DNA of 56,536 bases. Source: Rhodospirillales bacterium. Its GTDB lineage: Bacteria > Pseudomonadota > Alphaproteobacteria > Rhodospirillales > WMHbin7. This document shows positions 13,527 through 21,994 of this stretch, piece by piece. The notes under the pieces were generated by a model, which saw only the letters and a list, made by a program, of their open reading frames with translations, ran no database searches and was not told the DNA's origin. Each line of letters starts with the position of its first letter. Position 1 is the first letter of the stretch. The DNA lies in assembly GCA_016215555.1 (NCBI GenBank), contig JACRJC010000029.1, positions 1 to 56,536 of the forward strand. Direction: 5' to 3'. Made by a program: the position numbers and the translations under genes.

Positions 13527-15161
13527 ATGTCGGCTCCTGGCGGTATCAGCGGTCATCGAGACCTGTTCGTGCGCGAGCGCCTGCCAGCGCCCGAACTGAT
13601 GCCGCAATTCGATTTTTCGGCCCCGCATCTGCAAGGCTGGCCGGACCGCATGAATGCGGCGGCCCAACTGGTCGATCGCGCCTGCGAGTTGGGATATGCA
13701 GGGCAGCCCGCCACCATCTGGGACGGCGTGGTCTGGAGCTTCGCCCATCTTAGGGAACGGTCCGAAAAGATCGCCAGCCTGCTGATCCAGGATTGGGGGC
13801 TGGCGCCCGGCAACCGGGTATTGTTGCGCGGCGCCAATTCGCCGATGCTGCTGGCTTGCTGGCTGGGCGTGGTGCGGGCCGGATGCGTCGCCGTCACCAC
13901 CATGCCCTTGCTCAGGGCCAAGGAGCTGGGCTTCATCCTCGAGCGAGTGAACATCCGCCACGCGTTGTGCGAATCTTCGCTGGCCGACGAGATGATCGGC
14001 GCCGCCGGCAAGGCGGGCGAGAAAGTGATGGTTGGCCTGTTCCATCCGGTAGGGCAGGGGGATGGCGAATTCGAGCGCGCCCTGAACGCCAAACCGGCGG
14101 GGTTCAAGCCCGCCGACACCGCTGCCGACGATCCGGCCATGATCGTCTTTACCTCGGGCACGACCGGCAATCCCAAGGCCGCCGTGCATTATCACCGCGA
14201 CATCATCGCGGTGGCGGAATGCTGGCCCCGGGAATTCGGCATTCGGCCCGGCGATGTCCATGCCGGCTCGCCCTCGATGGCCTTTTCCTATGGCTTCGGG
14301 GCCTTCATCGCCTTTCCGCTGCGCCATGGCTGTTGCTCGGTGATGCTGCCCAAAGCTGCCCCCGACGCCATCCTGAAGGCCATTGCCAGGCACAAAGTGA
14401 CCTCGCTATTCGCCGTTCCGACCTCGTACAACGCCATGATCGACGAGGCGGGCAAGCACGACCTGTCCTCTTTGCGCTTCTGCGCCTCGGCGGGCGAGCA
14501 TCTGCGCGACCACACGTTCCGCAATTGGCAGGAGGCGACGGGGCATCGGCTGGTCAACGGCATCGGCTCGACCGAGATGCTGAATCATTTCATCGCCCAG
14601 CCACTTGGCGTGGATCGTCCGGGAGCGACGGGACGCCTGCTGCCGGGCTATCGGGCCCGCATCATCGACAAGGACGGCAATCCGATGCCCGAGGGCGAAA
14701 AGGGCTGGCTGGCCGTGCAGGGCCCCGTCGGCTGCCGCTATTTCGACGACCCCGAGCGCCAGAAAGTCTATGTGAAACAAGGCTGGAACGTTACCGGCGA
14801 CATTTTCGAGCAGGATGCCGAGGGCTGGTTCTGGTATATTGACCGCGGCGACGACATGATCGTCTCTTCGGGCTACAACATCTCGGGCAGCGAGGTCGAG
14901 CAGATCCTGATCGAGCATGCCAAAATCAAGGAATGCGCGGTGGTGGGAGCCCCCGACGACGAGCGCGGCCAGGTGGTCAAGGCCTTCGTGGTCCTGAAGG
15001 ACGGGGCCTCGCCATCGGATGACTTGGCCCGCGATATTCAAGAGTTTGTCAAAAACGCCGTCGCCCCTTATAAATATCCCCGCCTGGTGCGCTTCCTGGA
15101 CGAATTGCCCAAGACCGCCACCGGCAAGATTCAAAGGTATCTGCTCAAAGAGATGGAGTAA
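13527..15161 (+). CDS. Aryl-CoA ligase (2-aminobenzoate/benzoate-CoA ligase type)
   Basis: A 544-residue member of the ANL adenylate-forming superfamily that would activate an aromatic acid as its CoA thioester. Seen: A3-type FTSGTTGNPKAAVHYH near residue 210, the GSTEMLNHF region near 346, YIDRGDDMIVSSGYNISG before the hinge, and the catalytic Lys in PKTATGKIQR near 528. The N-terminal phrase RDLFVRERLPAPELMPQFDF resembles 2-aminobenzoate-CoA ligases more than plain benzoate-CoA ligases. The substrate is inferred. It is closely spaced with ilvD and with the following glycosyltransferase gene, though the roles seem unrelated. Confidence 0.82.
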   Translation: MSAPGGISGHRDLFVRERLPAPELMPQFDFSAPHLQGWPDRMNAAAQLVDRACELGYAGQPATIWDGVVWSFAHLRERSEKIASLLIQDWGLAPGNRVLLRGANSPMLLACWLGVVRAGCVAVTTMPLLRAKELGFILERVNIRHALCESSLADEMIGAAGKAGEKVMVGLFHPVGQGDGEFERALNAKPAGFKPADTAADDPAMIVFTSGTTGNPKAAVHYHRDIIAVAECWPREFGIRPGDVHAGSPSMAFSYGFGAFIAFPLRHGCCSVMLPKAAPDAILKAIARHKVTSLFAVPTSYNAMIDEAGKHDLSSLRFCASAGEHLRDHTFRNWQEATGHRLVNGIGSTEMLNHFIAQPLGVDRPGATGRLLPGYRARIIDKDGNPMPEGEKGWLAVQGPVGCRYFDDPERQKVYVKQGWNVTGDIFEQDAEGWFWYIDRGDDMIVSSGYNISGSEVEQILIEHAKIKECAVVGAPDDERGQVVKAFVVLKDGASPSDDLARDIQEFVKNAVAPYKYPRLVRFLDELPKTATGKIQRYLLKEME

Positions 15162-15165
15162 TCAG

Positions 15166-16644
15166 GTGGCGGGCAATCGGGTTCTGGTCTTTCTGCTGGC
15201 CTATAATGCCGAGCGGTTCATCCAGGACACGATGAAGCGCATCCCCGAGGCGCTGAAAGAGTTCGACACCCATGTGCTGATCATCGACGACGCGTCTAAG
15301 GATCGCACCGCCGAAATGGCGCTGGAATTCCAAAAATCGACGCCGCTGCCTTTTCCCACCACCATCCTGCGCAATCCGGTCAATCAGAATTACGGCGGCA
15401 ATGTCAAGCTGGGCATGCGCTACGCCATCCGCGAAGGTTTCGACGCCGTTTGCCTGATCCATGGCGACGGCCAGTATCCGCCCGAGAAGCTGCCCGAATT
15501 CGTCAAGCCGATCTTGAACGGCGAGGCCGATGCGGTGTTCGGCTCGCGCATGATGGTGTCGGCCGACGCGCTGAAAGGCGGCATGCCGATGTACAAATTT
15601 ATCGGCAACAAAGTGCTGACCCGGCTCGAGAACTGGATTCTGGGGACAAGGCTTTCCGAATTCCACTCCGGCCTGCGTCTCTATTCCGTCAAGGCGCTGG
15701 AGCGGCTGCCCTTCCATCTCAATTCCAACGACTTCCACTTCGACACCGAAATCATCGTGCAACTGCATTTCGCCGGCCTGCGCATCCAGGAATTTCCGAT
15801 CCCGACCCGCTATGGCGAGGAAGTCAGTCACGTCAACGGATTCAAATATGCGTTCGATATCATGAAGCAGGCGGCGCTCGGCCAATTGCAGCGCTTGAAT
15901 CTGGTCTATCAGCGCAAATTCGATGTCGCCCCCAAGGGCCGCGAAACGCTTTACCATGTCGGCAAGATGACCTTCACCGAAGCCCATCGCCTGGCGGTGG
16001 ATGCCGTGGCGCCGAAGGCGAGGGTGCTGGATATCGGCTCGTCCGACGGTTTGGTCGGCGAGGCCTTAAAGCAAGGCGGCCATTATGTGGCGGGGCTGGA
16101 CAAGCATGCGCCGCCGCACGAGCGCGGCTATGACCGCTTCACCCCCACCGATCTCGACCGCGAGCCGATGCCCGTCGATCCGACCGAATTCGATGCCATC
16201 CTGCTGCTGGATATCCTCGGCCATTTGAAAGAACCCGAGCGCTTCATGGAGCGCCTGCACGAAGCCCTGGGCGGCAAGCCGGAAACCCAGGTCATCGTCA
16301 CTGCGGGCAATATCGGCTTCATCCTCAATCGCCTGCAATTGCTGTTCGGCTATTTCAATTACGGCAAGCGCGGCATTCTGGACGCCAGCCATACCCGCCT
16401 GTTCACCTTTCAAAGTCTGCCCAGGTTGCTGGAAGAGGCGGGTTTCGAGATTTCCAGTGTTCAGGCCGTGCCGGCGCCTTTTGAGCTGGCGCTGGGCGAC
16501 AATGGCTTTACCAAGATATTGGTGGCGTTCGACCGGCTGCTGTTGAAGCTGTCGCGGGGCCTGTTCGGCTTTCGTATTTTCGTGACGGCCAGGCCGCGTC
16601 CGACGCTGGACGGCATCCTCGCCAAGGCCGTTGCGCAGGAATAG
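15166..16644 (+). CDS. Glycosyltransferase family 2 / SAM methyltransferase fusion
   Basis: About 492 residues in two domains. Residues 1-230 form a DPM1-like GT2 domain (VFLLAYNAERFI, VLIIDDASKDRT, IHGDGQYPPE with the metal-binding D-x-D/Q type site, and SGLRLYS). Residues about 275-470 form a class I methyltransferase with the SAM motif VLDIGSSDG near residue 287 and an ILLLDILGHL post-motif. It probably modifies a lipid-linked or surface sugar. The start is a GTG at 15166, supported by GGAG seven bases upstream and by spacing of four bases from the ligase stop; earlier starts lie inside the ligase gene. Confidence 0.82.
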   Translation: MAGNRVLVFLLAYNAERFIQDTMKRIPEALKEFDTHVLIIDDASKDRTAEMALEFQKSTPLPFPTTILRNPVNQNYGGNVKLGMRYAIREGFDAVCLIHGDGQYPPEKLPEFVKPILNGEADAVFGSRMMVSADALKGGMPMYKFIGNKVLTRLENWILGTRLSEFHSGLRLYSVKALERLPFHLNSNDFHFDTEIIVQLHFAGLRIQEFPIPTRYGEEVSHVNGFKYAFDIMKQAALGQLQRLNLVYQRKFDVAPKGRETLYHVGKMTFTEAHRLAVDAVAPKARVLDIGSSDGLVGEALKQGGHYVAGLDKHAPPHERGYDRFTPTDLDREPMPVDPTEFDAILLLDILGHLKEPERFMERLHEALGGKPETQVIVTAGNIGFILNRLQLLFGYFNYGKRGILDASHTRLFTFQSLPRLLEEAGFEISSVQAVPAPFELALGDNGFTKILVAFDRLLLKLSRGLFGFRIFVTARPRPTLDGILAKAVAQE

Positions 16645-16671
16645 GATTTGCACTACACTGTATTACATTGT
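16631..16671 (+). promoter_or_regulatory. Candidate promoter and operator for the RHH/ParE pair
   Basis: TTGCGC (16631-16636), a 17-base gap and TACACT (16654-16659) form a plausible sigma70-type promoter. An imperfect 17-base palindrome, ACACTGTATTACATTGT (16655-16671, 14 of 17 symmetric), overlaps the -10. This layout suits autorepression by an RHH antitoxin. Confidence 0.4.
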
Positions 16672-16689
16672 CGTTCATTGGAGCCTCCG

Positions 16690-16929
16690 ATGGGCAAATC
16701 TGCCGTCATGAGTTTGCGCCTGAAGCCGGAATTGGGCAGCCGCATCGAGCGCTTGGCCAGCGCCGTTGACCGTCCGAAGAATTGGATCGTCGAGCAGGCG
16801 CTTGAGGAATATCTTGACCGCGAATCCTGGCAGGTCGCACAAATCAAGCAGGGCCTGGCCGAGGCGGAGGCCGGCGATTTCGCTTCCGAGGCGAAAGTCG
16901 CCGCTTTCAAGCGCAAGCATCTGAAGTGA
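16690..16929 (+). CDS. RHH-type antitoxin
   Basis: A 79-residue protein with an N-terminal ribbon-helix-helix pattern (SAVMSLRLKPELGSRIERLA, then RPKNWIVEQALEEYL) and a charged C-terminal tail that would bind the toxin. The ATG at 16690 follows GGAG by seven bases; a longer start at 16648 overlaps the promoter elements. The downstream ParE-like gene overlaps it by ATGA-type (GTGA) coupling, the usual antitoxin-first order. Confidence 0.85.
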   Translation: MGKSAVMSLRLKPELGSRIERLASAVDRPKNWIVEQALEEYLDRESWQVAQIKQGLAEAEAGDFASEAKVAAFKRKHLK

Positions 16930-17204
16930 AGATTCGCTGGCTGCGCGTGGCGTTGGCGCAGTTGGAGCGCGAGACGGAATTCATTTCCCAAGACGATCCC
17001 AGAGCCGCCTCGGCCATGGTCCGGCGCGTGTTTGAGGCCGCCGAGGGGCTGAAAGATTTTCCCGCATTGGGACGGACAGGCCGCGTTGCCGGAACAAGGG
17101 AGCTTGTCGTGCCGGGAACGCCCTATTTCCTGCCTTACCGTGTCAGAGAACAAAGGGTTGAAATTCTACGATTCCTGCACGGCGCCAAGAAATGGCCGCC
17201 CTGA
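16926..17204 (+). CDS. ParE/RelE-family toxin
   Basis: A 92-residue protein with the ParE/RelE fold pattern: N-terminal basic strand and helix (RWLRVALAQLERETEFI), middle FPALGRTGRVAGTRELVV, and C-terminal strand pair ending VEILRFLHGAKKWP. The phrase YRVREQRVEILRFLHGAKKWP is characteristic of ParE toxins, which poison gyrase. The GTG start overlaps the antitoxin stop, giving translational coupling. Confidence 0.87.
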   Translation: MKIRWLRVALAQLERETEFISQDDPRAASAMVRRVFEAAEGLKDFPALGRTGRVAGTRELVVPGTPYFLPYRVREQRVEILRFLHGAKKWPP

Positions 17205-17262
17205 TATTCACTGGCACTTCGACGCAAGATATTGAATTGGCCAGACGACCGAAATGAATTTA

Positions 17263-17374
17263 CCTCATCCTGAGGAGGGCCGAAGGCCCGTCTCGAAGGA
17301 TGATCATCTGTCGCCGCTCGGATTGTTTCTCTTGCCTACCCTTCGAGACGCGCTACGCGCTCCTCAGGGTGAGG
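17263..17374. repeat. Dispersed palindromic intergenic repeat, copy 3
   Basis: Begins CCTCATCCTGAGGAGGGCCG and ends CCTCAGGGTGAGG, with CGTCTCGAAGGATG and CCTACCCTTCGAGACGCG in the middle. The first half is nearly identical to copy 1, including GGGCCGAAGGCCCGTCTCG. It separates the convergent parE-like and rfbA genes and may serve as the terminator for both. Confidence 0.75.
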
Positions 17375-17384
17375 AATCATTTCA

Positions 17385-18272
17385 TTACGCTTCCGCCATC
17401 CGTCTGGTCTCGGCGGCGATGCGCCGCAGATAATCGCCATAGCCGCTTTTGCCATAGGGGGCAATCAGGCTTTCGAAACGGGCCAAATCGATGAAACCCA
17501 TGCGCAGCGCGATTTCTTCCAAACAGGCGATTTTCAATCCTTGGCGCGATTCCACCGTCTGCACGAATTGCGCGGCCTGCAGCAAGGAATCATGGGTGCC
17601 GGTATCCAGCCAGGCATAGCCGCGCGACAGATGCTGGACGGTCAGCGCCCCCAATTCCAGATAGAGGCGGTTGAGGTCGGTGATTTCCAATTCGCCCCGG
17701 GGTGACGGTTTCAACGAAGAAGCCAGGTCGCAGACCCGGTTGTCGTAGAAATATAGGCCTGTCACCGCCCAGTTCGATTCCGGGGCCTGGGGTTTTTCTT
17801 CAAGCTTTGTGACCTTGCCCTTCTTGTCGAAGCTGACCACGCCATAGCGTTCCGGATCGGCCACTTCATAGGCGAAGACGGTGGCGCCCTGGTTCTTCTG
17901 CGCCGCTTCCTGCACCAATCCTCGCAAACCATGGCCATAGAAGATATTGTCGCCCAGAACCATGGCGACGGAATCCTGGCCGATAAAATCGCGCCCGATG
18001 ATGAAAGCTTCCGATAATCCGTTCGGCTGTTCTTGAATCGCATAGGAGATGCGCAAGCCCAAGCTGGCGCCGTCGCCCAGCAATTGGCGGAAACGATCCA
18101 GCGCGTCTTGCGTGGTAATCAGCAGAATGTCCTTGATGCCAGCCAGCATCAGCACCGACAGCGGGTAATAGACCATCGGCTTGTCGTAGATCGGCAGCAA
18201 TTGCTTATTCACCGCCTTGGTCATCGGATGCAGGCGCGTGCCCGAGCCCCCGGCCAGAACGATCCCCTTCAT
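17385..18272 (-). CDS. rfbA: Glucose-1-phosphate thymidylyltransferase
   Basis: Makes dTDP-glucose from dTTP and glucose 1-phosphate, the first step of dTDP-deoxysugar synthesis. 295 residues, standard for RfbA/RmlA. The nucleotide-binding motif [20 protein letters not shown] is at the N-terminus, followed by [11 protein letters not shown] and LGDNIFYG. The ATG at 18272 has a GGAGGG ribosome site and overlaps the rfbB stop by four bases. It is the last gene of a seven-gene minus-strand operon. Confidence 0.96.
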   Translation of the reverse strand: MKGIVLAGGSGTRLHPMTKAVNKQLLPIYDKPMVYYPLSVLMLAGIKDILLITTQDALDRFRQLLGDGASLGLRISYAIQEQPNGLSEAFIIGRDFIGQDSVAMVLGDNIFYGHGLRGLVQEAAQKNQGATVFAYEVADPERYGVVSFDKKGKVTKLEEKPQAPESNWAVTGLYFYDNRVCDLASSLKPSPRGELEITDLNRLYLELGALTVQHLSRGYAWLDTGTHDSLLQAAQFVQTVESRQGLKIACLEEIALRMGFIDLARFESLIAPYGKSGYGDYLRRIAAETRRMAEA

Positions 18273-19333
18273 CGCTTGCCCTCCAATCCGGCGCGTTCGG
18301 TGGCTTTGTGGGCCTTGATCAGCGGTTGCCACCAGCCCTGATTCTCAAGATACCACTGAACCGTTTTGCGTAAACCTTGCTCAAACGTAACCGATGGCGA
18401 CCAGCCTAACTCGGATTGCAGTTTGCTTGGATCGATGGCGTAACGATGGTCATGGCCGGGCCGGTCGGCGACGTAGGAAATCAACTGCGCGTGCGGTTTG
18501 CCGGGCGATTGCGGGACCAGTTCGTCCATCAGGGCGCACAGCGTCGTCACCACATCGATATTGCGCATCTCCGACTGGCCGCCGACCAGATAGCTTTCGC
18601 CCAGCCGGCCCTTTTCCAGAATCGCGACCAGGGCCGTGGCATGGTCGTCCACGAACAGCCAGTCGCGCACATTTTCGCCCTGGCCATAGACGGGCAGGGG
18701 CTGGCCCGAGAGGGCGCGCACGATCATTAGGGGGATCAGCTTCTCGGGGAACTGGTAGGGGCCGTAATTGTTCGAACAGTTGCTTAGCACCACCGGCAGG
18801 CCGTAAGTGTGATGCCAGGCCAGAACCAGATGGTCGGACGCCGCCTTCGAAGCCGAATAGGGCGAGCGCGGGCGGTAGGGGGTGTCGGCGGTGAAGGCAA
18901 GATCCTTGGGGCCCAGGCTTCCGAACACTTCGTCGGTTGAAACATGGTGGAAGCGGAAACCGGCCTTCTTATCGGCTTCCAGCCCGCGCCAGTAATCCAG
19001 CGCCTCTTCCAGCAGGCGGTAGCTGCCGGTGATGTTGGTGTCGATGAAATCGGCGGGCCCGTCGATGGAACGGTCGACATGGCTTTCGGCGGCCAGATGC
19101 ATGACGGCGTCGGGACGATGCTTTTGGAAAATCGCTTTCAGTCGGGCGCTGTCGCGGATATCCGCCTGCTCGAAGGCGTATCGCGGATTGCCCGCGACCG
19201 CTGTCAGCGAGGCCAGATTGGCGGCATAGGTCAGGGCGTCGAGATTCACCACCTCATGCGCCGTATTTGCAATCAGATGGCGCACCACCGTGCCGCCGAT
19301 GAATCCGGCCCCACCCGTGACCAGAATCTTCAT
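18269..19333 (-). CDS. rfbB: dTDP-glucose 4,6-dehydratase
   Basis: Converts dTDP-glucose to dTDP-4-keto-6-deoxyglucose with a bound NAD. 354 residues, extended SDR fold: NAD motif TGGAGFIGG at the N-terminus, [10 protein letters not shown], catalytic [10 protein letters not shown] and [10 protein letters not shown]. Overlaps rfbC by four bases upstream and rfbA downstream, so all three are translationally coupled. Confidence 0.96.
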   Translation of the reverse strand: MKILVTGGAGFIGGTVVRHLIANTAHEVVNLDALTYAANLASLTAVAGNPRYAFEQADIRDSARLKAIFQKHRPDAVMHLAAESHVDRSIDGPADFIDTNITGSYRLLEEALDYWRGLEADKKAGFRFHHVSTDEVFGSLGPKDLAFTADTPYRPRSPYSASKAASDHLVLAWHHTYGLPVVLSNCSNNYGPYQFPEKLIPLMIVRALSGQPLPVYGQGENVRDWLFVDDHATALVAILEKGRLGESYLVGGQSEMRNIDVVTTLCALMDELVPQSPGKPHAQLISYVADRPGHDHRYAIDPSKLQSELGWSPSVTFEQGLRKTVQWYLENQGWWQPLIKAHKATERAGLEGKR

Positions 19334-19905
19334 GGCGCGCCACCATCGCGCCCAAAGACCGGCGGCAGATCCTTCAGGCGAGGAAAGGTCTTGTCGCGCT
19401 CGGCCAGGATGGCGCTGGCCTCATCCACCGGCCAGCCGATGCCAAGGTCGGGGTCGTTCCACAACAAGCCCAGATGGTTGCAGTCGGGGCTGTAGGGAGC
19501 CGACAGTTTGTAGGTCAGTTCGGTTCCGTCTTCCAGTGCGCAGAAGCCGTGCGCGAAGCCGGTGGGTATGTACAACAGCTTCCATTCGGCCTCGTTGAGG
19601 TCGATGGCGACATGGCGTCCGAAGCTGGGCGAGCCCTGGCGCAGATCGACGGCGACGTCGAGTGCTTGCCCGCGCGAGACGCGCACCAGCTTGGCCTGGG
19701 CCCTGGGCGGGGTTTGGAAATGCAGGGCCCGCACCGTGCCCTTTCTGGTCTGGCGCGACAATCCGTCCAGAACCCAATTCTCGTGGATGCCGATATTCTC
19801 GAATTTCGTCGCGTCCCATAATTCCGAGAACAGGCCGCGCGGATCGGCATGGGCGTCGAGATACACGATTTTCACATCGGGAATGGCGGTGTCTTCAAGG
19901 CGCAT
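19330..19905 (-). CDS. rfbC: dTDP-4-dehydrorhamnose 3,5-epimerase family protein
   Basis: A 191-residue cupin-type epimerase acting on dTDP-4-keto-6-deoxyglucose. Motifs: [10 protein letters not shown], the catalytic His in RALHFQTPP near residue 62 (LHYQ in many homologues), [15 protein letters not shown] and [21 protein letters not shown]. The C-terminal catalytic Tyr region (SAPYSP) is intact. It overlaps the SDR gene by eleven bases. The rfbD reductase that usually accompanies it is missing, so the product need not be L-rhamnose; a 3-epimerase or 5-epimerase activity alone is possible. Confidence 0.9.
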   Translation of the reverse strand: MRLEDTAIPDVKIVYLDAHADPRGLFSELWDATKFENIGIHENWVLDGLSRQTRKGTVRALHFQTPPRAQAKLVRVSRGQALDVAVDLRQGSPSFGRHVAIDLNEAEWKLLYIPTGFAHGFCALEDGTELTYKLSAPYSPDCNHLGLLWNDPDLGIGWPVDEASAILAERDKTFPRLKDLPPVFGRDGGAP

Positions 19906-20788
19906 GCGGCCCCGCGATCAGGGTCTGGCGCAAGCCTTCCTCGAGCGGCACCTGGGCCTTCCAGCCCGGCGGATTTGGCCCTTGCCAGGGCACGTCGATA
20001 TGGCGCTTGGGCAGTTTCCATTCACCCCACAATTTCTCGAGCTTGTGGCCGGCGATGCGTTCCAGCGTCTCGACCACATCGCGGATGCTGTGGCGAAAAC
20101 CTGAAACCGCGAAGCGCTTGTCCTGCCAATCGTTGGGCCGTCCGATCAGGCCGGCGCCGGCCTGGTACAGGGCTTCGGCGACGTCGCTGCGATAGGTCAG
20201 ATCCATCACCACATCTTCTTCCGGCAAGGGAATCGGGGTTCCGTTTTCCAAGGCCTTGAGAAGGGCGGGGACCAGTTTGGCGCGCTTGTCGCCGGGGCCG
20301 TATGTGTCGAACAGGATCAGCGACGTGGCGCTAAGGCCAAGGTCGGCATGGTAGGACAGGATGGTTTCGAAGGCTTCCTTGGTGGCGGCGTAAAGGCTGA
20401 AGGGCCGGGGTGTTGCCGACTGGTAGAACTGGGCATAGGTGCCGACATTGACGAAGTTGGTGAATTTGCGCCGGACCAGGGAATCAATCAGGCAGGCGCC
20501 CAAGGTGATGTTGGTGTTGACCAGTTCAGGGATCTCTTCGGGCGCCGGATCGCGCAGATATAGATTGGCCAGATGATAGGTGATGTCGGGCCGGGCCAGG
20601 CGCACAGCCTCATCGATGCTTCCAACTCTGCGGTCGATGGGATGCAGAATGACGCCGTGGCGTGCCAGAACCGCCGTGTTGGTTTCGACGCGCACCAGTG
20701 CGTGGATTTCCATGCCCAGGCGCAACAGGCGCTCGGCCAGCGCCAAGCCGGGAAAGCTGGTGGCACCGGTGAGCAGGGCGCGTCGCAT
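19895..20788 (-). CDS. NAD(P)-dependent SDR reductase/epimerase, CDP-abequose-synthase-like
   Basis: A 297-residue extended SDR protein. The cofactor motif is TGATSFPG, where the middle Gly of the usual TGxxGxxG is Ser. The catalytic Tyr/Lys pair is in LYAATKEAFE and the third element in NVGTYAQFY. The region FDTYGPGDKRAKLVPALLKAL resembles 4-keto-hexulose reductases such as RfbJ. In this operon it probably reduces the 4-keto group of the modified sugar, taking the place of rfbD. Substrate and stereochemistry are not known. Confidence 0.75.
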   Translation of the reverse strand: MRRALLTGATSFPGLALAERLLRLGMEIHALVRVETNTAVLARHGVILHPIDRRVGSIDEAVRLARPDITYHLANLYLRDPAPEEIPELVNTNITLGACLIDSLVRRKFTNFVNVGTYAQFYQSATPRPFSLYAATKEAFETILSYHADLGLSATSLILFDTYGPGDKRAKLVPALLKALENGTPIPLPEEDVVMDLTYRSDVAEALYQAGAGLIGRPNDWQDKRFAVSGFRHSIRDVVETLERIAGHKLEKLWGEWKLPKRHIDVPWQGPNPPGWKAQVPLEEGLRQTLIAGPHAP

Positions 20789-20797
20789 GATGGCGGC

Positions 20798-21994
20798 CTA
20801 GAAGCTATTGGCCAAGGCCAGGAAGCTTTCCTGGACATAGGCCAGGGCCTTGGCGTCCAGGCCCTGATGGCAGCCGATCAGGATGCCGCCTTGCATCACG
20901 CGGTCGGCATTGGCCAAGCCCTTGGGATCGGCGCGGTGGGGGATGTTTTTGAAACCGGGCTGGCGCAGGATGTTGCCGGTAAAGACGGTGCGGGTCTGGA
21001 TGTCCCGCTTCTCAAAATGGATCTGTAGATCGCGCCGGGTAAAGGGGGCTTCGGGTCTTACGATCAGTGGGAAGGCCAACCAGCCGGTGCGCACTTCGGC
21101 CCGCTGGGCCGGCAGGATGAACCAACCCTCGAACTTGGCGAAGAAATCCAGCAGGGTCTTGAAATTGGCTTCACGCTGCTGGATGAAACCTTCCAGCTTG
21201 GCCAACTGGGCCAGACCGAAAGCGGCCCCGATTTCCGAGGGTAAGAAATTATAGCCGACGCCTTCGAAGATGAATTTCGAATCATAGGGAATGCCATCGA
21301 CCTCGGCATTGAAGCGGGCGTCGATGCTTTCGCTTTCGCCCATCAGGCTCGAGGAGCGGCCCCAGCCGCGCAAAAGCGTGGCACGCCTGGCCAGAATCTC
21401 GTCATTCATCGTCACCATGCCGCCGAAACCTGCGGCGGTCACCACATGCGACGCATAGAAGCTGGTGACGGATATGTCGGCCAGGGCGCCGGTGGGGCGG
21501 CCCGAGACGGTGGCGCCCAGCGTGTCGCAGGAATCCTCGATCACATACAGGCCGTTTCTGTCGGCGATGCGCCGGATTTCCACCCAATCGGGCAGATTGC
21601 CGATCAGATTGGGAATCATCAGGGCGCGGGTCTTGGGGCCAATCAGGGCTTCGATGCGTTTCGTATCGACGACATAGCTGTCGGGTTCGACATCGCAAAA
21701 GACCGGCACCAGTCCCAACTGCAGCAGGGGCGAAACGGTGGTGGCGAACGTCAGCGCCGGGGTGATGACCTCGGACCCCTTGGGAAGATCGAGGGCGGCG
21801 AAGGCCAGCAGATTGGCCGACGAGCCGGAATTGACCATCAGGCCGAATTTCTTGCCGAACAGGGCGGCGATCTTGTTTTCGAACTCGGCCACTTTGGGGC
21901 CGGTCATCAAGGTCAGCGACTGGTTGCGCAGCACGTCGGTGACGGCGGCGATCTCTTCTTCTCCATAAACAGCCTGACCGTAGAAAACGCGCAT
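20798..21994 (-). CDS. RfbH/ColD-like PLP-dependent 3-dehydratase (DegT family), His in place of the Schiff-base Lys
   Basis: 398 residues, DegT/DnrJ/EryC1 fold: NSGSSANLLAF, IEDSCDTLG and GYNFLPSEIGAAFGLAQL. In SFYASHVVTA the residue that is Lys in aminotransferases is His183, the hallmark of RfbH (E1) and ColD sugar 3-dehydratases. Around it the sequence follows RfbH, including the long insert after GWGR. The four cysteines that hold the RfbH [2Fe-2S] cluster are absent: the segment reads GRSSSLMGESESID. No reductase partner is in the operon. It may work like ColD, with PMP and glutamate. The ATG at 21994 has AGGTGG upstream and overlaps the methyltransferase stop by one base (TGATG). Confidence 0.82.
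   Translation of the reverse strand: MRVFYGQAVYGEEEIAAVTDVLRNQSLTLMTGPKVAEFENKIAALFGKKFGLMVNSGSSANLLAFAALDLPKGSEVITPALTFATTVSPLLQLGLVPVFCDVEPDSYVVDTKRIEALIGPKTRALMIPNLIGNLPDWVEIRRIADRNGLYVIEDSCDTLGATVSGRPTGALADISVTSFYASHVVTAAGFGGMVTMNDEILARRATLLRGWGRSSSLMGESESIDARFNAEVDGIPYDSKFIFEGVGYNFLPSEIGAAFGLAQLAKLEGFIQQREANFKTLLDFFAKFEGWFILPAQRAEVRTGWLAFPLIVRPEAPFTRRDLQIHFEKRDIQTRTVFTGNILRQPGFKNIPHRADPKGLANADRVMQGGILIGCHQGLDAKALAYVQESFLALANSF

Noticed and set aside
20798..21994. Ordinary sugar aminotransferase
   Set aside because: The PLP Lys is replaced by His, which disfavours simple aminotransfer.
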